Shown piece by piece: positions 51,576 to 58,146 of a stretch of DNA of 64,000 bases. Position 1 is the stretch's first letter; each line of letters opens with the position of its first letter. This DNA is from Clostridium fessum (GTDB taxonomy: Bacteria; Bacillota; Clostridia; Lachnospirales; Lachnospiraceae): assembly GCF_003024715.1 (NCBI RefSeq), contig NZ_PYLO01000001.1:806001-870000 (forward strand). Direction: 5' to 3'. The position numbers and the translations under genes were made by a program. The notes under the pieces are model-generated. The model was not told the origin of the DNA, searched no databases, and worked only from the letters and a program-made list of their open reading frames with translations.

Positions 51576-51604
51576 ATATTACCGTCAGGTGCAAAGAATA
51601 GCAA
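51576..51604 (-). promoter_or_regulatory. Repeated promoter, TTGCTA-N17-TAATAT
   Basis: -35 at 51599-51604 and -10 at 51576-51581. GACGGTAATATGCACATACC around the -10 is shared with the promoters at 52220 and 57962. Confidence 0.7.
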
Positions 51605-51653
51605 GCGTCTAAAGTACACGATCTTCCGCCTGGAATACCAGGCAGAATGTACA

Positions 51654-51860
51654 TCACTCTGCGTCCTGCTCCATGAGTTCCACAATGGTATCGTAGAAGA
51701 ACTGCGGGTCATATGCCAACGGTTCCCGTCCGGCTTGCTTGTCCATCCTGACTTGGTCTTCCACCATATCCTCGGCAGCCTCCAGCGTGAAGGCATCCTT
51801 ATCGCTGTCATCCATGTGGTTGTAGATTTCCACGATGACATCCATCATCCGTTCTTCCAT
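51654..51860 (-). CDS. Hypothetical acidic protein, 68 residues
   Basis: Start taken at the ATG at 51860; an ATG at 51881 is possible. Product MEERMMDVIVEIYNHMDDSD, then AFTLEAAEDMVEDQV, strongly acidic and helical. Probably second in the unit started at 52220-52248. Two repeated GCCCCTG...GGGGC hairpins lie between it and the preceding gene (51893-51966). Confidence 0.5.
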   Translation of the reverse strand: MEERMMDVIVEIYNHMDDSDKDAFTLEAAEDMVEDQVRMDKQAGREPLAYDPQFFYDTIVELMEQDAE

Positions 51861-51983
51861 GTGTGCTTCCCCTTCCTCCACGCCGCCACATCTGCCCCTG
51901 TCTGGGGCGTTGTCGGTTCATTCGGATCGTTTTGCCCCCCGTGGCACAAGCCCCTGTGTGGGGCTGTGTTGGGGGCTGTCGGT

Positions 51984-52175
51984 TTATCTGTTCATCCGTC
52001 CCAGCAGGTAGGCTTCCTCCATTGCTTTCTGGATGCTCCAGACCGGAACCTCAATAAAATCCTCGCTGTCATTATCGCGGGCTTCCAGGTCGCCCCGACT
52101 GTCTACCGCTGCCATCAGGCGCTTGGCGATCTCCAGCAGGGCTTTTTCTTCTTCCTTGGTAATGTTCTTCTTCAT
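51984..52175 (-). CDS. Hypothetical small helical protein, 63 residues
   Basis: MKKNITKEEEKALLEIAKRL, then FIEVPVWSIQKAMEEAYLLG; GGAGGAAAC upstream. No family recognised. First gene after the promoter at 52220-52248. Confidence 0.55.
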   Translation of the reverse strand: MKKNITKEEEKALLEIAKRLMAAVDSRGDLEARDNDSEDFIEVPVWSIQKAMEEAYLLGRMNR

Positions 52176-52219
52176 GGTTGTTTCCTCCGTTTTTCTTGGT
52201 TTTCCGTTTCGGTATGTGC

Positions 52220-52248
52220 ATATTACCGTCTATGTCACACACTATCAA
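52220..52248 (-). promoter_or_regulatory. Repeated promoter, TTGATA-N17-TAATAT
   Basis: -35 at 52243-52248 and -10 at 52220-52225, with GACGG before the -10. Confidence 0.7.
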
Positions 52249-52345
52249 GCGTCTATACTACACAAAGATAGCTGCCCGGAACTGTGCGTATTACAGCAGA
52301 AGAAAAGGGCTGCCGTTACCGGCAAGCCCCATGTGTTTCTCTGGC

Positions 52346-52795
52346 TTAGTAGTCTTCTTCGTCCTCGTAATCTTCCTCTTCGCCCCAGTCATCTTCCTCT
52401 TCATCCCAGCTGTCATCCTGGTCTTCTTCCTCATCCTTGAAGTCCCACATATCTTCGGTCGGCTGGTTTCTAAGGTCTGGGTTCTGCTCAACATAGTCGG
52501 CAACCGCTCCGCAAAGGATGTCCAGAACCTTTTCGTAGGCTTCCTCACTGTAGACTGCCCAGGCATCTGCAGTCAGCTTTGCGATTTTGTCGTTGCCCTT
52601 GGCTCCAAGGAACCGCCCTGCAGGGTTGCAGGTTTCCTTGCCGTAGCCGATGCCCAGCTGGTCGCCGTCGTTGTAAAAGCGGTATCCGATGCGGCTCATT
52701 GCCCTTACCAGCTCCCCTGCGAGGCTGTCTGCCTTGCCCGTCTCCGGTACCAGTTCCTTAAAAAGTTTATTGATGCGGTCTTCGTTTTTCGTCAT
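52346..52795 (-). CDS. Acidic accessory protein, 149 residues
   Basis: Starts MTKNEDRINKLFKELVPETG at the ATG at 52795 with GGAGGATACG upstream. The central part has FYNDGDQLGIGYGKETCNPA and the last 35 residues are almost wholly Asp/Glu with aromatic residues. I do not recognise a domain. Similar proteins occur in clostridial elements. A stem GGGCTTGCCGG...GGCAGCCC at 52307-52329 follows. Individually promoted (52840-52868). Confidence 0.6.
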   Translation of the reverse strand: MTKNEDRINKLFKELVPETGKADSLAGELVRAMSRIGYRFYNDGDQLGIGYGKETCNPAGRFLGAKGNDKIAKLTADAWAVYSEEAYEKVLDILCGAVADYVEQNPDLRNQPTEDMWDFKDEEEDQDDSWDEEEDDWGEEEDYEDEEDY

Positions 52796-52839
52796 TGTCG
52801 TATCCTCCGTTTTTGTTGTTTTCCCCTTTCGGTGACTGT

Positions 52840-52868
52840 ATATTACCGTCACCTCGGAACACTATCAA
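52840..52868 (-). promoter_or_regulatory. Repeated promoter, TTGATA-N17-TAATAT
   Basis: -35 at 52863-52868 and -10 at 52840-52845; GTGACGGTAATATACAG spans the -10. Confidence 0.72.
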
Positions 52869-52949
52869 GCGGCTAACCTACACGATCATTTGACCCTGTA
52901 ATTGTCATATTTATGTGCTTTTCATGCCAGCTTTCGGAAGACAGACACG

Positions 52950-52974
52950 AGCAAAAGGCTGGTCATTTCCAGCC
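52950..52974 (-). terminator. Terminator after the 86-residue gene
   Basis: Minus strand GGCTGG-AAATGA-CCAGCC then TTTTGCTCG; the tail is shared with the terminator at 51203. Confidence 0.7.
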
Positions 52975-52997
52975 CCTTGCGCCTGTCGGTCTTGCCT

Positions 52998-53258
52998 TTA
53001 GCGGATGATTTCGAGGTAGCTTACGTTGCCCCAGCAGTCCGTTCCCTTGAAGCGGATGCGCTTGTCGTTCTCCCTGTCGAGGGTGAATTTCCGAAGGAGC
53101 TTCATCTTCTGGATGCGGTTCAGAAGGTCCTTGCCGTTCTTCGCATCCTCAACGGCATCCCTGATCTCGACCACCGCACTGTCGCTTCCGTACCAGAGGT
53201 TGCTGAGTGCCTCTGGAATTCCGTTTGCAAGATAAAGGTTGATTTTTGTGTAGGTCAT
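52998..53258 (-). CDS. Hypothetical protein, 86 residues
   Basis: MTYTKINLYLANGIPEALSN, then IRDAVEDAKNGKDLLNRIQK and a C-terminal strand FKGTDCWGNVSYLEIIR. No family recognised. It lies 15 bases after the 68-residue gene, in one unit with it. Confidence 0.55.
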   Translation of the reverse strand: MTYTKINLYLANGIPEALSNLWYGSDSAVVEIRDAVEDAKNGKDLLNRIQKMKLLRKFTLDRENDKRIRFKGTDCWGNVSYLEIIR

Positions 53259-53273
53259 GTTTTTGTTCTCCTC

Positions 53274-53480
53274 TCAAAATGTCATCGTTTCCAGAATCTC
53301 ATCCATGCCTGTCTCCCAGTCATGGCGGCTAAATTCAATTTTGCTGTACATCTCTGCGCTGTCCGGCTCATCGAAAAGCCGGAAGCATTCTCTTGCCAGC
53401 TCCTCGCTGGTGTGCTGCTGGATTTCATCCGGCTGTCCATCCAGCCGTGTAAAGGTGATCTCGTAAGTGTAGCGTTCCAT
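53274..53480 (-). CDS. Hypothetical acidic protein, 68 residues
   Basis: MERYTYEITFTRLDGQPDEI, then ELARECFRLFDEPDSAEMYS. Reads like a small alpha/beta fold with an acidic face; similar in feel to DpnD/PcfM-type proteins, but I would not assign it. First gene after the promoter at 53511-53539. Confidence 0.55.
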   Translation of the reverse strand: MERYTYEITFTRLDGQPDEIQQHTSEELARECFRLFDEPDSAEMYSKIEFSRHDWETGMDEILETMTF

Positions 53481-53510
53481 GTTCTTTGCCCCTTTCGTTT
53501 TGGTAGCTGT

Positions 53511-53539
53511 ATATTACCGTCACTGCCGGATACTATCAA
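53511..53539 (-). promoter_or_regulatory. Repeated promoter, TTGATA-N17-TAATAT
   Basis: -35 at 53534-53539 and -10 at 53511-53516; GTGACGGTAATATACAG spans the -10. Confidence 0.72.
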
Positions 53540-53619
53540 GCGGCCAAAGTACACGATCATCTGCACCCTGATCTGGTGGATTTATGTGTTTATCCGGGGA
53601 GGTTTCCCTCCCCGTTTTC

Positions 53620-53796
53620 TTAGCTGAACATCTCTGCCGTGTCATCGTCGATCCAGAGGTGCATGCCGTCTGCTTCCATGATCGCGTGGTCTTCATGAAC
53701 CTCGGTGATGATTCCTTCTCGGCTTCCGCTTCCATCGAATTCGTCCCAGTGCCATGTTGTCTTTCTCCCTTTTTTCCATGTTCTCCAATCAGTCAT
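53620..53796 (-). CDS. Hypothetical protein, 58 residues
   Basis: Starts MTDWRTWKKGRKTTWHWDEF at the ATG at 53796 with AAAGGAGG upstream. The later part, IITEVHEDHAIMEADGMHLW, looks like a small beta barrel. Followed by a CGGGGAGG/CCTCCCCG stem at 53597-53616. Own promoter at 53828-53856. Confidence 0.55.
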   Translation of the reverse strand: MTDWRTWKKGRKTTWHWDEFDGSGSREGIITEVHEDHAIMEADGMHLWIDDDTAEMFS

Positions 53797-53827
53797 TCTG
53801 CTGTCCTCCTTTGCTTTTTGTAGCTGT

Positions 53828-53856
53828 ATATTACCGTCACTGCCCTGTGATAGCAA
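53828..53856 (-). promoter_or_regulatory. Repeated promoter, TTGCTA-N17-TAATAT
   Basis: -35 at 53851-53856 and -10 at 53828-53833; GTGACGGTAATATACAG spans the -10. Confidence 0.72.
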
Positions 53857-53926
53857 GGCCATAAAACGTCATATTATCAACGATCTTCGCCCCTCATGTT
53901 TGGTACATATATAACCCCTGATTGAC

Positions 53927-53955
53927 TTGCTATATATGTGTTTCTGCGGCATTAT
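53927..53955 (+). promoter_or_regulatory. Plus-strand promoter TTGCTA-N17-CATTAT
   Basis: -35 at 53927-53932, -10 at 53950-53955, CTGCGG before the -10; upstream of the plus-strand acidic gene. Confidence 0.6.
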
Positions 53956-54004
53956 ACACACAACAAAAGCAAAGAAAACCAAACCAAAACGGAGGACAAA
54001 AATC

Positions 54005-54256
54005 ATGAAAAAGACCATTACAGAAGTTGAAACCGCAATCGAAAACCGCATCGCAGAGCTTGAAGAAGAATACGAGCTGGACATTTACGACCGCAACGAC
54101 ATCCGGGAAGAAGAATACCAAAAAGCCGGATGGCGGCACGACCCCTTCCCAGAAGAGCTTGAGGAAGAGGACGAAGAAGAGGAAGAAGATTGGCACTACC
54201 ACAGCATGGAAGAACGACTGAACGAGGTCGGCATGAGCATGAGGGATTTCTTCTAA
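54005..54256 (+). CDS. Acidic accessory protein on the opposite strand, 83 residues
   Basis: Starts MKKTITEVETAIENRIAELE at the ATG at 54005 with GGAGGACAAAAATC before it. It is helical and very acidic (EELEEEDEEEEEDWHYHSME) and ends EVGMSMRDFF. It is the only gene on the plus strand in the early block. The last codons and the stop fall in a perfect 14-bp hairpin. Function unknown. Confidence 0.65.
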   Translation: MKKTITEVETAIENRIAELEEEYELDIYDRNDIREEEYQKAGWRHDPFPEELEEEDEEEEEDWHYHSMEERLNEVGMSMRDFF

Positions 54257-54290
54257 GGAATCCCTCATGCTCCCCCAGCAGATGCTGGGG
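54235..54290 (+). other. Two perfect stem-loops at the 3' end of the acidic gene
   Basis: GAGCATGAGGGATT (54235-54248) pairs exactly with 54259-54272, with the TAA stop in its 10-base loop. CCCCAGC-AGAT-GCTGGGG follows at 54273-54290. No T run follows, so these look more like RNA-protecting or regulatory stems than terminators. Confidence 0.6.
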
Positions 54291-54375
54291 CTCTGCCTCG
54301 TATCCCCCGTTTTGGTTTGATATGATACACAAAACCGCTGCCAGATGTTTGTGTACATTATGGCGGCGGTTCTCC

Positions 54376-54450
54376 TTGCTATCGTTGCTTTCCAGAGGTA
54401 ATATACAGTAAACTGGAAGGGGGTTCTCATTCTTTTGAGGCCCCCATTTT
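54376..54450 (+). ncRNA. Short antisense RNA unit, copy 1
   Basis: Plus-strand promoter TTGCTA (54376-54381)-N17-TAATAT (54399-54404) is followed by a GGGGGTTCTC...GAGGCCCCC stem (54419-54445) and a T run. The predicted product is only about 40 bases and runs toward the 3' end of the gene at 54455-54646. A homologous unit is at 58061-58140. Confidence 0.5.
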
Positions 54451-54454
54451 CCAT

Positions 54455-54646
54455 CTAATCGGCTTCGCCCTGCATTGCCTGATGCATCACCCTGCGGTTA
54501 TGCGCTCTGGCTTTCTTTTTCAGGTCCCTTTTCCATCTGCGGATGGTCACCGCCTTGCAGTGGTTTCTCGACCATTCGTATTCATCCAGAATGTATCTGC
54601 CGCCGTGTTCCCTCTCGCCATAAGCCGGCATCTTCCTGTGTCCCAT
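54455..54646 (-). CDS. Small basic protein, 63 residues
   Basis: MGHRKMPAYGEREHGGRYIL, then WSRNHCKAVTIRRWKRDLKK; GGAGGAGCCT lies just before the ATG. The basic composition contrasts with its acidic neighbours and suggests nucleic acid binding. No family recognised. Confidence 0.55.
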   Translation of the reverse strand: MGHRKMPAYGEREHGGRYILDEYEWSRNHCKAVTIRRWKRDLKKKARAHNRRVMHQAMQGEAD

Positions 54647-54717
54647 AGGCTCCTCCTGTTAAACCAAGCCCTCCCGGTCTTTTCTGGCCGAGAGGGTATT
54701 TTTCTGATTGTGGTATC

Positions 54718-55089
54718 TTATTCCGGCTTCGTTCCGTCATCCATCTGGATGACTGCCATCTGCCCGAACATGCTGACGAATGCCTCCGGCACCCAGAAGC
54801 GTTCCCTGAATTTCCGGATCAGATCCTGGGGCAGCTCTGCGAAATCTTCCTCGCCCAATCCGCAGATGAAGAAGTTTCCCTTGATGGGCTGCTCCAGTTC
54901 CGGGATGTATCTGCTGAATGACTTTTCAGTGAATAGCCCGTTGTCATCGGTGACCAGGGCGGCTCGTTCTTCCCACGGGTAGGTGGCTGTGATACAGTCG
55001 CAGTCGAGGATGCGGTAGAACTCTTTCAAGGAGTTTTCAATGTCCACCACCTGCGGATGCTCCATCGGTTTGATCAGAAGAACTTTCAT
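54718..55089 (-). CDS. DUF3846 domain protein
   Basis: A 123-residue protein starting MKVLLIKPMEHPQVVDIENS at the ATG at 55089, with AAAGGGGG upstream. TATYPWEERAALVTDDNGLF and GNFFICGLGEEDFAELPQDL are the core DUF3846 signature, a family common in clostridial phages and conjugative elements and without known role. The start overlaps the end of the DUF4314 gene. A stem CCCTCCCGG...GAGAGGG (54669-54696) follows. Confidence 0.8.
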   Translation of the reverse strand: MKVLLIKPMEHPQVVDIENSLKEFYRILDCDCITATYPWEERAALVTDDNGLFTEKSFSRYIPELEQPIKGNFFICGLGEEDFAELPQDLIRKFRERFWVPEAFVSMFGQMAVIQMDDGTKPE

Positions 55090-55553
55090 TCGACCCATCC
55101 CCCTTTCACGATTGCCCAGTCTGCAAGATGCATCTTCTGCTGTCCGCCCCATGCAGTGTCCTCTAATGCTTCCTCCGTTCCGCAGCGGTTGCAAATCTGG
55201 ATGTCCGCCCTTCGGCTGAGTGCCTGCTGCTGATGGTCGTAGCAGTCAGGCTTTGCTCCGCACCTGGGGCAACGTGGGCCGGTCTGTCGCGTTTTACCAA
55301 GGTGGTCGAGCGACACCTTGACCTCGGCTTCCAAAGCCACACGGTGGCAACTGTCCGCGCCGTAGGCAATGTTCAGATGACTTCCGGTGTCCCAGTTCAC
55401 CAAGATGTTTCCGGCATCATCGACCCCATTGCAGGTTCCCTGCGTTCCGATGGGCGGTGCCTGCCTATCATCCATCTCATCGAGGACGATCCGGCATCCG
55501 ACCGGGAACTCTTTTCTCAACTTCTTGACCATTTTCTGATCTGCGAAATTCAT
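55086..55553 (-). CDS. DUF4314 and zinc-ribbon protein
   Basis: A 155-residue protein. Residues about 18-72 (VGCRIVLDEMDDRQAPPIGT, VDDAGNILVNWDTGSHLNIA) match DUF4314. Residues about 90-130 contain CPRCGAKPDC and ICNRCGTEEALED, two CxxC pairs that should bind zinc. The DUF4314 - DUF3846 gene order is frequent in clostridial mobile DNA. It overlaps the cyclotransferase gene upstream by four bases. Confidence 0.8.
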   Translation of the reverse strand: MNFADQKMVKKLRKEFPVGCRIVLDEMDDRQAPPIGTQGTCNGVDDAGNILVNWDTGSHLNIAYGADSCHRVALEAEVKVSLDHLGKTRQTGPRCPRCGAKPDCYDHQQQALSRRADIQICNRCGTEEALEDTAWGGQQKMHLADWAIVKGGWVE

Positions 55554-56029
55554 GCCTGCACCTCCTCAATCATCCGCTGGGCGGCATCCTTATCCATGCA
55601 TTCCTTCAGCGCACCTTCGAGGATGTGCATCGGGAAGTGGAATGCCTTGTAGCCGTCATGCAGGACTTTGTAGTAATACCGGCTCGGTGCGCGGCGTCCG
55701 AAGTCGTTCTCCATGATATATACCATTGCGGTCACCATCTCCGGTTCTGCCCCTTCCCGGAGCAGTTCGATGTTCAGGTCTTCCTTGCGGTAGTAATTCG
55801 GGTAGCCCTCATAGAGGTCGAGGTTTCCTTCGTCCCTTTCCGAAATCTCCCACACCAGAACCGGCGTGTTCTTCTTCGGGTTCGGTGCGATGGTGGCGCA
55901 GCCCCGGAACAAAAGCTCCCAGCCTGCCAGCACCGCCTGCCCTGCAATTTTTGCATCCGGACACCGGTATGCCATCTGCTCCACCGACAGGTTGCTGCCG
56001 TAGGCGATGTAATATTTCTTGTTCTTCAT
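55550..56029 (-). CDS. Gamma-glutamylcyclotransferase-like protein (AIG2 fold) 1
   Basis: A 159-residue protein with the diagnostic YIAYGSNLSVEQMAYRCPDA loop at the N-terminus and DLYEGYPNYYRK, where the Glu fits the catalytic position of the family. GGCT-like enzymes cleave gamma-glutamyl amides, releasing 5-oxoproline. It starts an operon with the DUF4314 and DUF3846 genes, controlled by the promoter at 56078-56106. It is a diverged paralogue of the next gene. Confidence 0.85.
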   Translation of the reverse strand: MKNKKYYIAYGSNLSVEQMAYRCPDAKIAGQAVLAGWELLFRGCATIAPNPKKNTPVLVWEISERDEGNLDLYEGYPNYYRKEDLNIELLREGAEPEMVTAMVYIMENDFGRRAPSRYYYKVLHDGYKAFHFPMHILEGALKECMDKDAAQRMIEEVQA

Positions 56030-56077
56030 TTAAATCTCTCCCTTCGGTTTTCTCCGCTCTTGTCTGGCGGTATGGTA

Positions 56078-56106
56078 TATATCACTCTTCTGCCCTGATT
56101 TATCAA
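56078..56106 (-). promoter_or_regulatory. Promoter TTGATA-N17-GATATA
   Basis: -35 at 56101-56106, -10 at 56078-56083, with AGAGT before the -10, a second subtype of the family also seen at 59284. Confidence 0.65.
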
Positions 56107-56159
56107 GGCCGATGAGCATCATATACTGCACAATGTTTTTTGCTTTTGATCGTGTACTC

Positions 56160-56678
56160 TTACATCATCTGCTTCTTCAGATACCGGATGGCTTCCGCCC
56201 TTCCGATACTAGCTGTCAGTCCACGCTTCAGTGTGTCCAGCGGAAATTCCCAGTCGCTGTATCCGCCGCGCAGCAGTTCAAAATACTCGGCATCCGGGCA
56301 GCCAAGCCGCCGGTCCTCGTGCATCACATAAGCGATGCAGGGCTTTGCCTTTTTCATGCGGTTCCCGTTCAGGTTCCAGACCGGAAGCTGGAACTGCTTC
56401 TTGTAGTAATATCTTGGGCAGCCCTCGTACCGGTCAAGCAGGAGTTCATCATATTCCGAGAGCTTCCAGACCACTGCCGGTACGCTTTCATTGGCGTCCT
56501 GCTCAATGGTGGCATAGCAGCCGGTCTTGCTCTTTTTGAACAGAAGCCGGTAGCCCTTGATCTCGGTCGTGCCGACCACCACAGCATAGGGGCATCTCTT
56601 TCCCATCCGCTCCATGTCGAGGTTGCTTCCGTAGGCAAGATAATATCTGGATGGGCTTCGGCTGATCAATTCAAACAT
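56160..56678 (-). CDS. Gamma-glutamylcyclotransferase-like protein (AIG2 fold) 2
   Basis: A 172-residue protein starting MFELISRSPSRYYLAYGSNL at the ATG at 56678. It continues with MERMGKRCPYAVVVGTTEIK, and LDRYEGCPRYYYKK carries the likely catalytic Glu. The ending (DTLKRGLTASIGRAEAIRYL) is helical. Its ATG overlaps the stop of the DpnD/PcfM-like gene, so the two are coupled. Two such enzymes next to an amidoligase is a notable combination. Confidence 0.82.
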   Translation of the reverse strand: MFELISRSPSRYYLAYGSNLDMERMGKRCPYAVVVGTTEIKGYRLLFKKSKTGCYATIEQDANESVPAVVWKLSEYDELLLDRYEGCPRYYYKKQFQLPVWNLNGNRMKKAKPCIAYVMHEDRRLGCPDAEYFELLRGGYSDWEFPLDTLKRGLTASIGRAEAIRYLKKQMM

Positions 56679-56907
56679 CCGCCTCACCGTCCTCCCTGCC
56701 AGTGAATTCCACGCCCTGAAAATCATCTGTCCCAAGCTCAATCTGGCTGTCCTGCCACCAGTCCTCTGCCACTCGCTGGGCTTCCTCCACGGTCGGCTCT
56801 TTCATTTCGGATTCATAAATGGTCACCGTTCTCTGGTAGGTCTCGGTGATGGTCACCTTAAAGGTCCTGCCGCCCGGTGTGCTTTCATTTTTTAACGTGC
56901 TTTTCAT
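56671..56907 (-). CDS. DpnD/PcfM-like small protein
   Basis: A 78-residue protein with FKVTITETYQRTVTIYESEM, then EAQRVAEDWWQDSQIELGTD and the final DDFQGVEFT, the signature of the DpnD/PcfM family found in restriction systems, plasmids and phages. GGAGGTGCAG precedes the ATG. Role unknown. Confidence 0.78.
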   Translation of the reverse strand: MKSTLKNESTPGGRTFKVTITETYQRTVTIYESEMKEPTVEEAQRVAEDWWQDSQIELGTDDFQGVEFTGREDGEADV

Positions 56908-56975
56908 AAACCTGCACCTCCTTCTACCACCTCAAGGGCGGTTGCCCGCCCAAAAGGTGCCCGTACAGCTGGCGC

Positions 56976-57914
56976 TTATTTGTTGCGCCATGCTGCGTTG
57001 CCCTCCATATTCCGCAGAAGGATTTCCCTTGCCGTTGCGAACTCCTCACCAATGAATCCCAGCCGGAGCATTCAGCACCGCATTGCGTATTTGTCGTTGT
57101 CGGTCTGCTGGGGCTTCGGGCTTGCCGTTCTGACCATCTTGGCAAGCTGGCTCATTGCGAGGCAAAGCTGGATGTAGGCTTTCATCTCACCGGCATGCAG
57201 TCCGTTACGCTTTCCGTCCGCTGGGTCTGCGAATTGGAAAAGGCGGAATTCAATGGTTCCTTTTGTAAAGGTGGCATGGAGGTTCAGCATATGGTACCGG
57301 CTTGAATTGTAGTGGGCATTCCGGTTTTCCCAGCTTGAACCGTTGCCTTCGTACCAGATGTCTTCCAGCTTGCGCATGGTGGTCGGCTTCTCGCGGTTCA
57401 GCCGGTCAAGGAAGCGGTGGTTGACCACCTGGCAATAATGTCCGGTGCGCCCCGCGTCAATCCGGATGGCTCTGCCGATCTGCTGTTCGTGCGCCGCCAT
57501 GATGTTCACAAGGTTGCGGATGGTCTTTGCGGTGTGGTCGCCCTTGCCGATGTGGATGTGGACCCCGCATCCGCGGCTTGGGCTGCTCTTTGCTCCTGCC
57601 TTGCGGAGCAGCCGAATGATTTCCTGCAAGGTTTCGATGTCGTCGTAGGTGAGGATTGGGGTGACCAGTTCGCATTTTTCTGCGTCCGGTCCGTAGATGC
57701 TCACATCCCTCTGGAATTTCCAAACCCTGCCCTGCTGGTCTTTGCAAGCCCAGCTGTAATATCCGTACTCACTGGCGGCGTTCCATGCTCTGGTTCCGAA
57801 GTACTCGGCAACCTTTCTTGCCGCTTTTTCTCTGGTGATGTTGTTCATCTCGATCTCAACTCCGATGGTCTGGTTCTTCATGGCTTCAATCTGCTCTCTT
57901 GTTTTATCGTTCAT
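56976..57914 (-). pseudogene. Amidoligase-family gene with in-frame TGA
   Basis: Starts at the ATG at 57914 (AAGGAG upstream). TIGVEIEMNNITREKAARKV is the first amidoligase motif; SRGCGVHIHIGKGDHTA and GTIEFRLFQFADPADGKRNG follow, giving the family's E-x-E, H-x-H and E-F-R residues. A TGA at 57072-57074 ends the main frame after KYAMRC, giving 280 residues. The same frame then runs 31 codons (LRLGFIGEEFATAREILLRN) to a TAA at 56976. That tail matches the end of the protein at 58147-59223, where Trp stands at the TGA position. The shortened enzyme may still work, as all catalytic motifs precede the TGA. Amidoligases form amide bonds with ATP. Confidence 0.8.
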
Positions 57915-57961
57915 GGTATGTTCTCCTTTGTTTTTTCCTTGTTTTCCCTTTCGGTATGTGC

Positions 57962-57990
57962 ATATTACCGTCAGGTGCGGATAATAGCAA
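57962..57990 (-). promoter_or_regulatory. Repeated promoter, TTGCTA-N17-TAATAT
   Basis: -35 at 57985-57990 and -10 at 57962-57967; drives the amidoligase gene. Confidence 0.72.
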
Positions 57991-58060
57991 GGATATAAAA
58001 GAACATATATTCGACAAATATGAGGTGGAATGATCGTGTACATTTCTGCGGTTTATCCGC

Positions 58061-58140
58061 TTGATAATGTACATTTTCAGAGTTAATATCGGTATAATGG
58101 AAGAGGGTATCACTTATTTTCCGGCCCCCATTTGGGGCTT
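58061..58140 (+). ncRNA. Short antisense RNA unit, copy 2
   Basis: Plus-strand TTGATA (58061-58066)-N17-TAATAT (58084-58089), then a GCCCCCATTTGGGGC stem at 58124-58138. The sequence between promoter and stem is similar to 54405-54445, and the upstream GTGTACATT is shared too. The product would run into the 3' end of the gene at 58147. Confidence 0.5.
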
Positions 58141-58146
58141 GGGAGC

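Noticed and set aside
56924-57145. 73-codon minus-strand frame downstream of the amidoligase
   Set aside because: It is a different frame from the amidoligase continuation, which matches a known tail; no independent support.
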